Assembly: GCF_900111815.1 (NCBI RefSeq)
Contig: NZ_LT630004.1
Location: forward strand, 1,772,412-1,836,411
Length of the DNA: 64,000 bases
Direction: 5' to 3'
From: Bacillus massilinigeriensis
GTDB taxonomy: Bacteria > Bacillota > Bacilli > Bacillales > Cytobacillaceae
Shown here: positions 63,948 to 64,000 of the stretch, in pieces
Numbering within the stretch: the first letter of the stretch is position 1
Layout: every line of letters begins with the position of its first letter
Translations under genes and position numbers: made by a program
The notes under the pieces: generated by a model
What the model saw: the letters and a program-made list of their open reading frames with translations, nothing else
Told to the model about the DNA's origin: nothing
Database searches by the model: none

Positions 63948-63974
63948 AAAAAGAGGGTGCGCAAAAACACCCTC
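63948..63974 (-). terminator. Terminator of a gene beyond the right edge
   Basis: GAGGGTG / CACCCTC stem with an 8-base loop followed by TTTTT on the minus strand. It would end transcription entering from the right of the window. Confidence 0.7.
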
Positions 63975-63985
63975 ACACTTTGCCG

Positions 63986-64000
63986 TTATTTATACTTCTT
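63986..64000 (-). CDS. Possible last codons of a minus-strand gene
   Basis: On the minus strand AAG AAG TAT AAA TAA ends 11 bases before the terminator at 63948-63974. This would fit the lysine-rich C-terminus of the gene that follows yqkF in Bacillus (yqkE), but four codons cannot prove it. Confidence 0.25.
   Translation of the reverse strand, partial: KKYK

Overview
The window reads as chromosomal backbone of an endospore-forming, low-GC Gram-positive of the family Bacillaceae. Three things support this. The gene order follows the Bacillus subtilis hepS-mtrB-mtrA-hbs-spoIVA ... serA ... resABCDE ... scpAB ... lysA-spoVA-sigF ... xerD-fur-spoIIM-nudF-yqkF region almost gene for gene. Many proteins are sporulation- or germination-specific. 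Start sites carry strong AGGAGG-type Shine-Dalgarno sequences with frequent TTG and GTG starts. Most genes lie on the minus strand; plus-strand exceptions are ypzI, ansA, fer, serA, ypuF, mciZ and yqkF.

Layout. 0-4.7 kb: 5' end of hepS, mtrB, folE, hup, spoIVA, a YphF lipoprotein and YphE. 4.9-9.4 kb: gpsA and der, then an overlapping set of spore-type membrane genes (YphA, a YIEGIA protein and its small capping partner), then the tiny ypzI. 9.4-13 kb: ribosomal S1 homologue, plsC, cmk, ypfB and the PilZ protein YpfA. 13-20.3 kb: sleB-ypeB (germination), prsW, ansA, ypdA, gudB and mecB. 20.5-27.4 kb: ypbG, a CBS protein, the ypbF-ypbE-ypbD-recQ-ypbB series, fer, and ribU under an FMN riboswitch. 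28-40.5 kb: serA, a PHP phosphoesterase, an M23/LysM peptidase, sigX-rsiX, resDE, resABC and rluB. 40.6-46.5 kb: dacB-spmA-spmB, ypuI, one unrecognised gene, scpAB, ypuF and ribT. 46.7-53.8 kb: a 31-residue membrane peptide, lysA, a reduced spoVA locus (AA, AB and AF only), and the dacF-spoIIAA-spoIIAB-sigF operon. 54-63.1 kb: pdp-punA-drm, xerD, yqzK, fur, spoIIM, endonuclease Q, nudF, mciZ and yqkF. 63.2-64 kb: an AT-rich, non-syntenic end with a broken alpha/beta hydrolase, a perfect LacI/CcpA-type operator palindrome and five 21-bp tandem repeats.

How the genes work together. Several developmental switches can be read from promoters. A near-consensus sigma-H promoter precedes spoIIAA. Sigma-F/G-type promoters precede dacF, sleB and yphA. 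Sigma-E-type promoters with 14-bp spacers precede dacB and spoIIM. An ECF autoregulatory promoter precedes sigX. Vegetative functions cover folate and tryptophan attenuation (folE, mtrB), envelope lipid synthesis (gpsA, plsC), ribosome assembly (der, rluB), chromosome segregation (scpAB, xerD), cytochrome c assembly and its ResDE control, nucleoside salvage, and iron regulation.

The departures from the expected order deserve most attention: the spoVA operon lacks the AC-AD-AE core, ribT stands without the rib biosynthetic genes, YpbE lacks its LysM tail, yqkF appears to begin at CTG, and an uncharacterised gene sits between scpB and ypuI. I found no rRNA, tRNA, CRISPR array, prophage or intact insertion sequence.
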